Source: Hyphomicrobiaceae bacterium (GTDB taxonomy: Bacteria; Pseudomonadota; Alphaproteobacteria; Rhizobiales; Hyphomicrobiaceae). From it: a DNA stretch of 64,000 nt. A model generated the notes under the pieces. That model made no database searches. It was given only the letters and a program-made list of their open reading frames with translations, and was not told the DNA's origin. Location: assembly GCA_020638055.1 (NCBI GenBank), contig JACKJH010000005.1, positions 1 through 64,000 on the forward strand, written 5' to 3'. Positions 1 to 8,076 of the stretch are shown here, one piece after another. The stretch's first letter is position 1; each line of letters starts with the position of its first letter. Position numbers and translations under genes: made by a program.

Positions 1-1
1 A

Positions 2-130
2 GCACTTGTCCCACAGTCGGAGATTGACAGGTTGCTGATACCTGAGCCCGCTCCCGTAGGGGAGCCAGTGAGGGAGCCAAGAAAACATAGAGTTAAGAAA
101 ATAAAGCTAGAACAGCCACTTACTAACTAA
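2..130 (+). CDS. C-terminal end of an unidentified protein (partial)
   Basis: An open frame enters from the left edge of the window and ends at a TAA at 128-130, giving 42 residues. The end is rich in Pro, Glu and Lys/Arg, with PEPAPVGEPVREPRKHRVKK and then a short polar tail. It has no start here and I do not recognise a family. It is lower in G+C than most of the window and lies just upstream of a tRNA gene on the other strand, a common site for integrated DNA, but nothing in these bases shows an integrase. It could also be a chance open frame. Confidence 0.4.
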   Translation, partial: ALVPQSEIDRLLIPEPAPVGEPVREPRKHRVKKIKLEQPLTN

Positions 131-133
131 CGG

Positions 134-224
134 TGGCGGAGACGGAGGGATTCGAACCCTCGATACGGTTTTGCCGTATAACGCTTTAGCAAAGCGCCGC
201 CTTCAGCCACTCGGCCACGTCTCC
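134..224 (-). tRNA. tRNA-Ser (anticodon GCU)
   Basis: The minus strand folds as a class II tRNA of 91 nt including an encoded CCA. The acceptor arms GGAGACG and CGTCTCC pair, the D-arm carries GGCCGAGTGG, the anticodon loop is CTTTGCTAAAG with anticodon GCT, a long variable arm follows (TATACGGCAAAACCGTA), and the T-loop GGTTCGAATCC is canonical. The long variable arm and GCU anticodon identify the serine acceptor for AGC/AGU codons. Confidence 0.95.
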
Positions 225-645
225 GTTGAGGCGACCCGTATAAGGGCGGCACGGCGCGATTGCAAGACGGGCATACATCTCAATTGGCCGTGAAACCCAA
301 CCGAGCCCACGATTGCAAGCTGTTTTCCCTAAAGAACGGCTTTCGTGCCACATCAAGTCAAGAGCATGTTCAGCCGAAGTGTACGCGGTTCGGCGTGAAG
401 AACATGCTCAAAATAAAAGAAAATAGAGCGCGTTCGCGATTCCATGAAAAGTGAACGCGATCTAGCGCAAAAGACCTCCGGCGCACTGGGTTGCCTGTGC
501 ATGAAACCCCGGAGGGCCGGGCGCACTTGCGCCAATTCTCGTCGCATTCCGACTGGCGCGTAGACCGCTACGGATCACGAGCATCTGCGTGGACCTTGTT
601 GCCACGTATGCCTTGGCAGACCGGGTCCATCGCCGTCTGAACAAT
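225..645. other. Intergenic region with one RIME-like repeat
   Basis: No protein gene is supported between the tRNA and the Sel1-like gene. Short open frames occur on both strands, but they run through a palindromic repeat (361-465) and have no convincing ribosome binding site. The right part (470-640) is GC-rich and I see no further recognisable element. Confidence 0.6.
361..465 (+). repeat. RIME-like two-hairpin repeat, family B
   Basis: Two adjacent palindromes. The first is AGAGCATGTT ... AACATGCTC, with an inner pair AGCCGAA/TTCGGCG. The second is AGCGCGTTCGCG ... GTGAACGCGATCT, ending in CTAG. The same arrangement recurs inverted at 14964-15070 and 16381-16486, with half copies at 45018-45050 and 57401-57450. 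The architecture matches the intergenic mosaic elements known in rhizobia. The family assignment is inferred from structure, not from a search. Confidence 0.8.
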
Positions 646-915
646 CTAGTTCAGCGCAAGCCATTCTCGGGCCAGCTTTTGCGCACTGGAAATCTGCCTG
701 CGCGACATTTCGCGGGAAATCTCTGTGCGGTAGCGTCTGGCGTCCTCATTGCCGCGCAGCGCAGCTAGATTGAACCACTTGTGCGCCTCGACAAGGTCAT
801 ATTCGACATCTCGTCCGGTACAATACGACAGTCCCAGTTCGTAGAGGGCATCGGCACCGCCACCAAAGGCTGGCGCTTGACCTGTATCACGCGCGGCAAA
901 CTCTATACGTGCCAT
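646..915 (-). CDS. Sel1-repeat-like small protein
   Basis: An 89-residue protein with one Sel1/TPR-like helical repeat at about residues 22-60 (ALYELGLSYCTG, then EAHKWFNLAALRGNEDAR), the signature alternation of small and aromatic residues in Sel1 units. A Lys/Arg-rich helix follows and the protein ends in REWLALN. No signal peptide is visible, so it is probably cytosolic, and single-unit members usually act in protein-protein contacts. It stands alone between intergenic regions. The partner is not evident. Confidence 0.7.
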   Translation of the reverse strand: MARIEFAARDTGQAPAFGGGADALYELGLSYCTGRDVEYDLVEAHKWFNLAALRGNEDARRYRTEISREMSRRQISSAQKLAREWLALN

Positions 916-1358
916 CTCAGCGCTCCTGTTTTTCGTCCTTCCCCATGCGGCTGTGGATATGTGTCAAGTAAGCGCATCATGCGCCCATATGGCTGACACC
1001 AGCCGCCACGCAAAACGATCTCAGGTGGTGCATGACGTTTGGTTAACGCGAACAACTTTTCTCACTTTTTCAGAAAGTTATTTATTGCAACTTACCTTAT
1101 GCGTTGAACCTAATTGGGGCATTCGCCCGAGCTTGAAACAGTTCCTCACAGATGGGTAATTTTTCCCCTTTTCATTCCCGGCCAATGGTTCATTCTGGCG
1201 ACAACGCGGCGGATACCGGGCCGGGGTGCCACATTCAGGTTCCGTTCATGGCGTATTTGAGATTTTAGTAACCATCGGATCGCTTAACGGCATCCGGTGG
1301 GCGTGCCCGGCGGACAGGGGCCGTCCGAACCAGGGTATGGGTTGAAGAGGGGCTAACC
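916..1358. other. Intergenic region, no gene supported
   Basis: A stretch of 443 bases between divergent genes. It has an AT-rich middle (about 1030-1110) that could hold promoters for either side. I see no RNA gene, repeat or conserved coding potential. Confidence 0.5.
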
Positions 1359-1658
1359 GTGACTATTCGTTTTGCCGTAATGGCTGCTGCAGCATTGGCG
1401 TGTGCGGGCTGTGCCAACCAAGGTTTGAAACCGATGGGCTTGGGGTACCACGGGCAACTTGAACAAGGCTCGGCAATCGCCGCGACAATGAATGGTCCTG
1501 GACACGCTGTCGCGCAAAACGCCGCGATTCCTGCCGATGTCGCAGTACAGGTCCCTAGGATGCGCCAAACCCTGGGCGGCAAAGTGCTATCAGCGATCGC
1601 ACTGGAACGCGTCACCGGCCGTAAGCCCGACCCCAGCCGTTTCAACGAACTTAACTGA
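1359..1658 (+). CDS. Small exported protein, probable lipoprotein
   Basis: The GTG start at 1359 has a strong Shine-Dalgarno (AGAGGGG) seven bases upstream. The 99-residue product begins MTIRFAVMAAAALACAGC, a short hydrophobic signal ending in cysteines like a lipoprotein signal, although neither Cys15 nor Cys18 has a perfect lipobox. The rest (GYHGQLEQGSAIAA, then QVPRMRQTLGGKVLSAIALERVTGRKPDPSRF) is not a domain I can name. A periplasmic or envelope location is likely and the function is unknown. Confidence 0.6.
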   Translation: MTIRFAVMAAAALACAGCANQGLKPMGLGYHGQLEQGSAIAATMNGPGHAVAQNAAIPADVAVQVPRMRQTLGGKVLSAIALERVTGRKPDPSRFNELN

Positions 1659-1717
1659 TCTCGTTTCCGGTACGCCAATTGGCGTTGCCTCAAAACGCCA
1701 TTGCTATCCCGCATCGC

Positions 1718-3289
1718 TCATTTGAGCATGACGAACTTCCAGTCTGACGTACGGTAGCCATCCGGCTTCCAAAGGTGATGCCAGGGTGCTTCAATCAACA
1801 CCGGCTTGCCTGGCACGCTGGACCCGCGTGCCGTGATATCGTGCAAGACTTCGGCAATGGCCTTGTCAGGTTCTTTTGCATCCCACACCAACAACCGAAT
1901 GTCGCCTGACCTCGCCTCACGGTCAGGCATGAAAGCGTGATAGCCGTGAAGCACGAAACGGGCGTTGGGAAAGTAGGGACGTAAGTTGCCGCCCAGTTCG
2001 TCGTCGATCACGATGATCGTACCGTTCCCATCAAAACCTGACGCGGTGAGTTGTTGCACCAACGTCGCGTAGGGAATACCCCAGCGGCACTTCTTGCACA
2101 CAGGATCAAGTACGAACATGTTGGCAAGCCGCGCTACAAGCGCAATCACTGCGATAACCAATGCAACCTTCGCCAGCACCGGCCGCCGCCGCAGCCCACC
2201 TTCGGACCGTTGCGCCACTGATATGAGCCAGATGACACTGGTCACGTAAAGCGGCATCAAAACGTGCATGGCGTAATTGCCGATACCAAACGCAACCCCA
2301 CCGAAAATTGAAAGCGCGATGCCGAGTAACATTGTCGAGAGAACCAGGCGCGCAAGGTCCGCTGGTTGCTCGACGAAAGCGCGAGTCCAAACCGATTTGA
2401 TGTCGGCCCAAGCGCGCGCTAAGAACCCGGGAAATATCAAAGGCACGATAACGATCAGCGGCGCCAGGTACATGAACGGGCCGCGCAGCGCATCCTTCAC
2501 ACCAATTGCCATATCGGTGAGATGACCATGCTCGCTCGGCCGGAAGTATGCATCAAAATGGGACGGATCTGAAACGACCCACCATACAAATGGCGATGCG
2601 ATAAGCGCAGCGATCACGACCGAAATCAAAAGTCTTGGCGTGACGACGCGCTGCTTTATCGCGGGCTGCATTACCGCCGCACCCCATAGGCACATCTGAT
2701 AAACGGTGTAATTGGGCTCTGTCAGCATGCCAAAGCCACTGATCACACCAAACAGGACAACGTCCGCCAACCTACCGTGATCGTACAGCCGTAAGAACGC
2801 CCACAACGTTGCCGCCACCGCAACCATCGCCAGCACTTCATGCGTGAAACCTTCATGATAGCGCCACGCGATTTGATAAATGAGCGCCAGACTCTCGACT
2901 GTCAGCAGCGCCCAAATGCGATCCTGCAAAATGCGATAGGCAGCCAGATAAAGAAAAACCACCGTTGCCGTGAGCGCCGCATACTTGATTGCCAGGAACG
3001 AGATCAGCTTTGGGCCCGTCACCTGCTGCACAGCAAAGAGCACCCAATCATACAAGGGCGGTTGGCGCGGGTCATAGCCGCCGCGCAGCTCCTGAACGAG
3101 GATCTGGTCAAGCGTATCGTCCTCACCAAGGGTTGATGAGGCCAAAAGTCGGAAGCCGGCATGAATACAAACATAGGCGAGCACGCCAGCCAGCGCGATG
3201 ACAAGCCCGCGCGCACGATCGCGCGATGCCGACCTTTCGTCTACAGCACCAAACCGACGACCTTGCTCGCCGCGGGCAGTATCAGCCAT
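1718..3289 (-). CDS. GT39/ArnT-like membrane glycosyltransferase
   Basis: A polytopic membrane protein of 523 residues. After a cytosolic N-terminus comes a first membrane helix, then a periplasmic loop with STLGEDDTLDQ and GYDPRQPPLYDW. The acidic pair followed by a QPPL motif is typical of the PMT_2/GT39-GT83 glycosyltransferases, which move a sugar from a polyprenyl-phosphate donor to a lipid or protein. About ten further hydrophobic segments follow, then a soluble C-terminal domain. I took the ATG at 3289 (MADTARG); an upstream in-frame TTG/GTG would add only eight residues. Stop to stop, it lies 24 bases downstream of the quinone oxidoreductase gene on the same strand. The sugar and acceptor cannot be read from sequence. 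Confidence 0.8.
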   Translation of the reverse strand: MADTARGEQGRRFGAVDERSASRDRARGLVIALAGVLAYVCIHAGFRLLASSTLGEDDTLDQILVQELRGGYDPRQPPLYDWVLFAVQQVTGPKLISFLAIKYAALTATVVFLYLAAYRILQDRIWALLTVESLALIYQIAWRYHEGFTHEVLAMVAVAATLWAFLRLYDHGRLADVVLFGVISGFGMLTEPNYTVYQMCLWGAAVMQPAIKQRVVTPRLLISVVIAALIASPFVWWVVSDPSHFDAYFRPSEHGHLTDMAIGVKDALRGPFMYLAPLIVIVPLIFPGFLARAWADIKSVWTRAFVEQPADLARLVLSTMLLGIALSIFGGVAFGIGNYAMHVLMPLYVTSVIWLISVAQRSEGGLRRRPVLAKVALVIAVIALVARLANMFVLDPVCKKCRWGIPYATLVQQLTASGFDGNGTIIVIDDELGGNLRPYFPNARFVLHGYHAFMPDREARSGDIRLLVWDAKEPDKAIAEVLHDITARGSSVPGKPVLIEAPWHHLWKPDGYRTSDWKFVMLK

Positions 3290-3313
3290 CACGTGGTTTC
3301 CCCCCTCCCACAC

Positions 3314-4288
3314 TCACGGCAACAAAACCGTCGAGCCGGTCGTCTGGCGGGCCTCCAGATCGCGGTGTGCTTGTGCGGCTTCTGCCAATGGATAGGTCTG
3401 GTTGACCGATATTTTCACAACGCCCTTGCCGACGACGTCGAACAATTCATTGGCTGTCGCGACAAGATCTTCACGCTTGGCGACATATGTGAAAAGTGTT
3501 GGCCGGGTTGCATATAGCGATCCCTTCGCTGCAAGCAGCCCCAGATCGAAATTTTCGATCTTGCCGGAGGCGTTGCCGAACGTCGCCCACAAGCCGAACG
3601 GTTTCAAGCACTCAAGAGAACCCGGGTAGGTGTCCTTTCCAATTCCGTCATAGACGACATCGCATCCTTTGGCGCCGGTGATCTCCTTGACACGCTCAAT
3701 GAAATTTTCGGTTCGATAGTTGATGACGTGCGTAGCTCCTGCCTGCTTCGCCAGCGCAGCCTTTTCATCTGACCCAACCGTGCCGATAACCGTGGCGCCA
3801 AGATGCTTTGCCCACTGGCATGCAATCAAACCGACACCACCGGCCGCAGCGTGGAACAGCATGACCGTCTCAGGCCCGACTTTGAATGTGCGTCGCAAGA
3901 GATATTGCGCCGTCATGCCCTGTAGCATCATGGCCGCGGCGGTTTTGTCATCAATGTTATCGGGCAGCTTCACCAGCCGTTCTGCAGGAATTATCCGTTC
4001 TTCGGCATAGGCGCCAATCGGATTGGCGTAGGCGACGCGGTCACCTGCTTTGAGCTCGGTGACACCAGAACCGACCTCGATTACTGAGCCCGCGCCCTCC
4101 ATACCGATCACGCTTGGCAAGGCGGGAACGGGATAAAGACCGGTGCGATGGTAGGTATCGATGTAGTTGAGCCCGACCGCCGTGTTGCGGATCAGGACTT
4201 CACCCGCACCCGGCTTACCGACCTCCACCTGCTCGAACTTCAGCACCTCGGGGCCACCATATTCATGGATACGGACTGCGCGAACCAT
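3314..4288 (-). CDS. NADPH:quinone oxidoreductase, zeta-crystallin type
   Basis: A 324-residue zinc-free medium-chain dehydrogenase/reductase. The GroES-like N-terminal half carries GLNYIDTYHRTGLYP and a GMEGAG motif. The Rossmann part has HAAAGGVGLIACQWAKHLGA, the AxxGGVG nucleotide fold, and then GTVGSDEKAALAKQAGA. Family members reduce quinones or enones with NADPH in the cytosol. The ATG at 4288 has GGAG about ten bases upstream. The C-terminus ends with the family-typical EARQTTGSTVLLP. The natural substrate is not fixed by sequence. Confidence 0.9.
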   Translation of the reverse strand: MVRAVRIHEYGGPEVLKFEQVEVGKPGAGEVLIRNTAVGLNYIDTYHRTGLYPVPALPSVIGMEGAGSVIEVGSGVTELKAGDRVAYANPIGAYAEERIIPAERLVKLPDNIDDKTAAAMMLQGMTAQYLLRRTFKVGPETVMLFHAAAGGVGLIACQWAKHLGATVIGTVGSDEKAALAKQAGATHVINYRTENFIERVKEITGAKGCDVVYDGIGKDTYPGSLECLKPFGLWATFGNASGKIENFDLGLLAAKGSLYATRPTLFTYVAKREDLVATANELFDVVGKGVVKISVNQTYPLAEAAQAHRDLEARQTTGSTVLLP

Positions 4289-4445
4289 CTCTCGTTACTC
4301 CATTTTTTGTGTTCTATCGTAAACTTGGAAAGGTGAGTTGCGACGTGCCAAGTATCCACAGTCGCGCCGCCATGTCACACCCCTGCCTTGACCACGCCAC
4401 GTCTGCCTTCTATGGGCTCGCTTGGCGGACGACAAGGGGTGGAGC

Positions 4446-4922
4446 ATGACTGTCAACCGAGCAACGGCAGCATTCAAGTATTGGAGATTGTTTTTTCCGG
4501 CCCCTATAGTGGCGCTCGCGTCATGTATTGTTCTTACCGCTTGCGGTGGCGGTAATGCGCCGCAGATCAACCATGGCAAGGGCCTGTCGTGCGTTGACGA
4601 CAGCGCCTACTGCGTTGGCGAACGACGCGCGGCCCTTAATCACCTCGTCAACCGTTCCGACCGCCATTGGGTACATTCGCAGCCTTCGGCACATGCCTAC
4701 GCGTCCGGGGTCCGCCTTTATGCCTTTAAAAAGAAAAAGAAGGACTTGACCTGCGAAGAGCTGCGCATCGCCGGTAATGAAGCCAAACAGGCCCCAAAAA
4801 TCCTGCGCGGTCCGGAAGGCCGTTCGCTCACGCCCGCGCAGATTTCACGAGGCGTTATGTTTGCGGACGAGGTTGGACGCGAGCTGGCGCGGGAACAATC
4901 CCGCCGCTGCCGCCGTGGCTGA
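4446..4922 (+). CDS. Lipoprotein of unknown function
   Basis: A product of 158 residues from the ATG at 4446, preceded by AAGGGGTGGAG. It has a hydrophobic signal followed by VLTAC at the cleavage site, a good lipobox, and a GGG linker. The mature part has four further cysteines (CVDDSAYC, then TCEEL and a C near the end) that could form disulfides, a Lys-rich run and a basic tail ending RRCRRG. It is probably anchored in the outer or inner membrane. Its 3' end overlaps the convergent gene at 4855 by 68 bases. I do not recognise a named family. Confidence 0.65.
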   Translation: MTVNRATAAFKYWRLFFPAPIVALASCIVLTACGGGNAPQINHGKGLSCVDDSAYCVGERRAALNHLVNRSDRHWVHSQPSAHAYASGVRLYAFKKKKKDLTCEELRIAGNEAKQAPKILRGPEGRSLTPAQISRGVMFADEVGRELAREQSRRCRRG

Positions 4923-6033
4923 CAGTCAAAGCGACCTGATCTTTAGCATCTTTGCCGCCACCAGCAGGGTTTCGACTTTCTACTCCGGCGTGCGCACTCG
5001 CCATCACGGTTGCACGCTGTGGCAGAGATACCGCCGTCCACAGCGGCAGGTGATCGGAGCCGATCATATGGCCTAACCGCTGGTCGAGAATTTCAATGTC
5101 GTTGGAAACGAAGGCATAGTCGAGCTGGAACTGCGGCAGCGGCACTGGCCAGGCCGGCCAACTGGCCAGAAGACGGCTGGGTGCTGCAAGCCCCGATGCA
5201 TACGTAAAGTCATCGAAGCTCTGCGACATGCGCGTCATGTTGAAATCGCCCGCAACCACGACTGAGCCCTCGGTTTTGCGGACCAACGCCGCGAGGCCCG
5301 CAAGTTGCGCCAGATGCCAGTCAGGCCGCCGGCTTGGCCGGTAAACGTGTGTCCCCATAACTGTCAGCTTGGCCACGTCCACCGTGCCAATATGAAACTC
5401 CGCCCAAACGATTGGTGGACTTTTTAGCGTCGGCAGGAGCGTTCCCGACCGCACGAAGGGGATGCGAGACAACAGCACCTGTGAACACGCCTTGATCGCC
5501 GCGCAGCTTGCCTGATGCGGGTAGGCGCGTTTCAACCCCTCCAGGAGGGGAATTTTATTGGGCCCGAACTCGGACAGCACCACCACATCGGCATCGGCAC
5601 TGAGGACGTAGCGCGCCAACCCGGCAAGGTCGTGATTGGAGTGCCAGGTGTTAATCGACAAAACGCGAAGTTGCGGCACCTCGTCACGAGCCGAACCCGC
5701 CGCGGTGTCGTGCCAGGGCTGGCGGTGGTGATTGCGATCCTTCAACGCCATTATCGAAATGACCGACGGCGTTACGAGAATTGCGCCAAGCGCGCTAATC
5801 AGGAAAAACGGGCGCCAACGCTCCAGCATCAGTGCAATCGCGGCCGATGCGGCCGCGGCAATAGCATGTGGGCCAAGCGGCGAAAGAATATCGAGAACCG
5901 GGAAGATGCCCCGCAAAAGTATTCCCCACAGCACTAGGCCACTGCCAATCAGTACGCCCCATGCCAGGATTGTCCCGAGCCATTCATCAACTGGCCCAAA
6001 CTTAACCAGACGCCTTAACACTTTTGACAACAC
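4855..6033 (-). CDS. Membrane-anchored endonuclease/exonuclease/phosphatase family protein
   Basis: I start this at a GTG (6033, GTG TTG TCA AAA) with GAGGCGGG upstream. The open frame extends much further, but that extension crosses a tandem repeat and has no protein character. The N-terminal 85 residues hold about three membrane helices. The EEP domain then shows LRVLSINTWHSNHDL, DADVVVLSEFGPN (catalytic Glu), MGTHVYRPS, VVVAGDFNMT (catalytic Asp/Asn) and GSDHLPLW (catalytic His). Enzymes of this fold are nucleases or phosphodiesterases, and the catalytic domain of this anchored form probably faces the periplasm. The roughly 40-residue Gly/Pro-rich tail may be disordered. Confidence 0.85.
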   Translation of the reverse strand: MLSKVLRRLVKFGPVDEWLGTILAWGVLIGSGLVLWGILLRGIFPVLDILSPLGPHAIAAAASAAIALMLERWRPFFLISALGAILVTPSVISIMALKDRNHHRQPWHDTAAGSARDEVPQLRVLSINTWHSNHDLAGLARYVLSADADVVVLSEFGPNKIPLLEGLKRAYPHQASCAAIKACSQVLLSRIPFVRSGTLLPTLKSPPIVWAEFHIGTVDVAKLTVMGTHVYRPSRRPDWHLAQLAGLAALVRKTEGSVVVAGDFNMTRMSQSFDDFTYASGLAAPSRLLASWPAWPVPLPQFQLDYAFVSNDIEILDQRLGHMIGSDHLPLWTAVSLPQRATVMASAHAGVESRNPAGGGKDAKDQVALTVSHGGSGGIVPAPARVQPRPQT

Positions 6034-6394
6034 AAGTACCCGCCTCGTTGCCAGCGGGAGGGCATGAGAACGCCTCACCCGGGGGCAATAAAACCTTAAC
6101 CAGTTATTACCAGTATGTTCATAGAGGGGCACTTGCAAGCCCCGTGCCCCGCAAGCCCCGTGCCCCGCAAGCCCCGCGACATCAAGCGGCCCACTTGTCA
6201 GGTATCCCGTAAAACCAACGCCGACGTCCTGGATCTGGGTTGCATGGCTTCCCAAATGATGGTCACGGTCCACAAACAACGTTCTGCTTCCCTTTGCGAC
6301 GCAGCCAAGCCAACATCGCCGCGACCCGCAACAAGCGAGCACCCTCCATGGCCCGCCGTTTTCTACGGTGGCTCCACAAAGCGAGATCAAACAT
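6034..6394. other. Intergenic region between divergent genes, with a short tandem repeat
   Basis: It contains the promoters of the EEP and DedA genes and a 16-bp tandem repeat at 6135-6176. No protein gene is supported. An upstream in-frame start for the DedA gene (6368) remains possible. Confidence 0.5.
6135..6176 (+). repeat. Tandem 16-bp GC-rich repeat
   Basis: The unit GCAAGCCCCGTGCCCC occurs twice in full and is followed by a partial third copy (GCAAGCCCCG). It lies between two divergent genes, in a position where slippage could change promoter spacing. Confidence 0.75.
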
Positions 6395-6943
6395 ATGGGG
6401 CTTCAGGAATACGCCGACGCGATAATCACCTTCGCGCGCACCAACCCGCAGTGGGTGGCACCAATGGTTTTCGCGCTGGCGTTTGGCGAGAGCATTGCCT
6501 TTGTATCCCTCATTCTGCCGTTCTGGGGCATGTTGGTGGCCTTGGGCGGTATGATCGGCAGCGGCGATCCAACCATGTTCATCATTGTCTGGTTCGCAGC
6601 GGCCATCGGCGCCGCTCTGGGAGACTGGGTCTCGTATTGGTTGGGGTTTCACTTCCATGACGAGATCGGTCGCATGTGGCCACTCTCGCGTTATCCCGAC
6701 CTGCTCCCTCGCGGCCATGCCTTCATGGAAAAGTGGGGCGTGTGGGCCATCGTGCTTGGCCGGTTCTCCGGCCCGCTGCGGGCCTCCGTTCCAATCGTTG
6801 CGGGCGCCACACAAATGGATAAGACCAAGTTTCAGATCGCCAACTGGTCATCTGCTTTTTTATGGGCAATCGTGCTGCTTTTGTTCGGCGACGCAATCGG
6901 ACAGGGCATTTCCTGGGCTCGGGAAGTCTTCGCCGCGCATTAG
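6395..6943 (+). CDS. DedA family membrane protein (first paralogue)
   Basis: A product of 182 residues from the ATG at 6395; an in-frame start at 6368 is the alternative. DedA/SNARE-associated features are visible: an early re-entrant region FGESIAFVSLILPFWGML, GAALGDWVSYWLG, and the family's basic motif in LGRFSGPLRASVP. The C-terminal membrane helix ends in GDAIGQGISW. DedA proteins are envelope flippases or transporters, several of which move undecaprenyl phosphate or phospholipids. The TAG stop (6941-6943) is the first triplet of an adjoining RIME-like repeat. A second DedA gene follows 196 bases on. Confidence 0.88.
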   Translation: MGLQEYADAIITFARTNPQWVAPMVFALAFGESIAFVSLILPFWGMLVALGGMIGSGDPTMFIIVWFAAAIGAALGDWVSYWLGFHFHDEIGRMWPLSRYPDLLPRGHAFMEKWGVWAIVLGRFSGPLRASVPIVAGATQMDKTKFQIANWSSAFLWAIVLLLFGDAIGQGISWAREVFAAH

Positions 6944-7103
6944 AGCATTTTCCGACGACGTGGATACCGGTTCGTCGCAGAGAATGCGACCAAACAAGAA
7001 ACCAGAGCATTTTCCGACGAAGTGGACGCCGGTTCGTCGCAGAAAATGCGATCAAACATAAAGCTAGAGCGCCGATCCGATTCCATCGGATCGGAATGCG
7101 GGC
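6942..7103 (+). repeat. RIME-like repeat, family A, with a doubled first hairpin
   Basis: Two copies of the first hairpin (AGAGCATTTTCCGACGAAGT ... GAAAATGCGA) stand in tandem, followed by one second hairpin (CGCCGATCCGATTCCATCGG...). The same two modules recur at six other places in the window. It fills most of the gap between the two dedA genes and overlaps the first gene's stop codon. Confidence 0.9.
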
Positions 7104-7139
7104 TAGCTGTTCGTAGTGAACAGGTATTGATGGGACCGC

Positions 7140-7670
7140 ATGGTGCTTTTTGCTGCGACAGGTTCGCTCTGGGAAAACCTCATCGGCTTTGCCCATGAAA
7201 ACATCGCACTAATTGAACCGATCGTGTTCGCGCTCGGTTTTGCTGAAAGCATCGTTTTGGTCTCTATGCTGGTGCCTTCAACGATTTTGTTTCTGGCGAT
7301 CGGCGGCGTTCACAATGCCGCGGGAGGCAACTTCTTTACCTTGTGGCTTGCGGGGGCAGCCGGTGCCTACCTGGGTGACATCGTTTCCTACGCACTTGGC
7401 CGATATTTCCGTGCCGACATCGCCAACCTATGGCCCTTCTCGAAAAAACCTGAATGGTACGTGCTTGCCCGCGGCTTTTTCCGCTCCTGGGGCGCGCCAG
7501 GCATCATTGCATCGAAGTTTCTCGGAATGATGCGCCCCTTCGTACCCGTTGTTGCAGGCGCGGCGAGAATGCGGTGGCTGCCGTTTCTTCTCGCCAGCGC
7601 TGTTTCTTGCCTGATCTGGGCCGGCGCATTTCTCGGGCCTGGCCACGGGATAGGCTGGTTGATGAAATGA
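7140..7670 (+). CDS. DedA family membrane protein (second paralogue)
   Basis: A product of 176 residues from the ATG at 7140, with GGGA upstream. It parallels the neighbouring DedA protein: FGFAES-like N-terminal segment (LGFAESIVLVSMLVPSTILF), GAYLGDIVSYALGRYF and the basic motif in ASKFLGMMRPFVPVVAGA. Here the first basic residue of that motif is Lys rather than Arg. It has a short hydrophobic C-terminus. The pair probably arose by duplication, but the residues differ enough that different substrates are possible. Confidence 0.88.
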   Translation: MVLFAATGSLWENLIGFAHENIALIEPIVFALGFAESIVLVSMLVPSTILFLAIGGVHNAAGGNFFTLWLAGAAGAYLGDIVSYALGRYFRADIANLWPFSKKPEWYVLARGFFRSWGAPGIIASKFLGMMRPFVPVVAGAARMRWLPFLLASAVSCLIWAGAFLGPGHGIGWLMK

Positions 7671-7908
7671 CAGGTGGCACCCGGCCCGTTACATCACTGT
7701 CTCCTCAGTGCGGCCAAACCCTTCGTGTTTCCAGGATGTTGGTGGTAAAATCATCAGATTAACCGGGTTTCAAGCCGCCCAGCGCTTGCCGCAAGTGCCG
7801 CAATCGCTTAAACGGAGGGCCGACGTAACTATTGGGGGCGCGTGTACCCGCACCAGACGCCTCCAAGCCAAAACAATCAAGCCAACGCTAACCCGATCAG
7901 GTGATCTC

Positions 7909-8076
7909 ATGGCAGTCCGTACCGCCCGCGCAGTTGAAACACGCAAGAAGAAGGCCCGCCGCGCCATCCCACGCGCCAAAGTGACCCGCGTCCAGGGCAA
8001 CACCGCAGGTGTGCGCCGCCAGCTTAAAAAGATGGCCGCAAAAGCCCAGGAAGCACGCGCCAAAGACGCTGGCTGA
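7909..8076 (+). CDS. Small very basic protein, hypothetical
   Basis: A 55-residue product rich in Lys, Arg and Ala (ETRKKKARRAIPRAKVTR, then QLKKMAAKAQEARAKDAG). The ATG at 7909 has AGGTGAT upstream, and a plausible factor-independent terminator lies 59 bases after the stop, which favours a real transcription unit. The composition suggests nucleic-acid binding, but I recognise no family. Confidence 0.45.
   Translation: MAVRTARAVETRKKKARRAIPRAKVTRVQGNTAGVRRQLKKMAAKAQEARAKDAG

Noticed and set aside
6034..6390. N-terminal extension of the EEP-family protein by 119 codons.
   Set aside because: It crosses the tandem repeat and a divergent promoter region, is poor in protein character, and a GTG with a ribosome site gives a family-like start.
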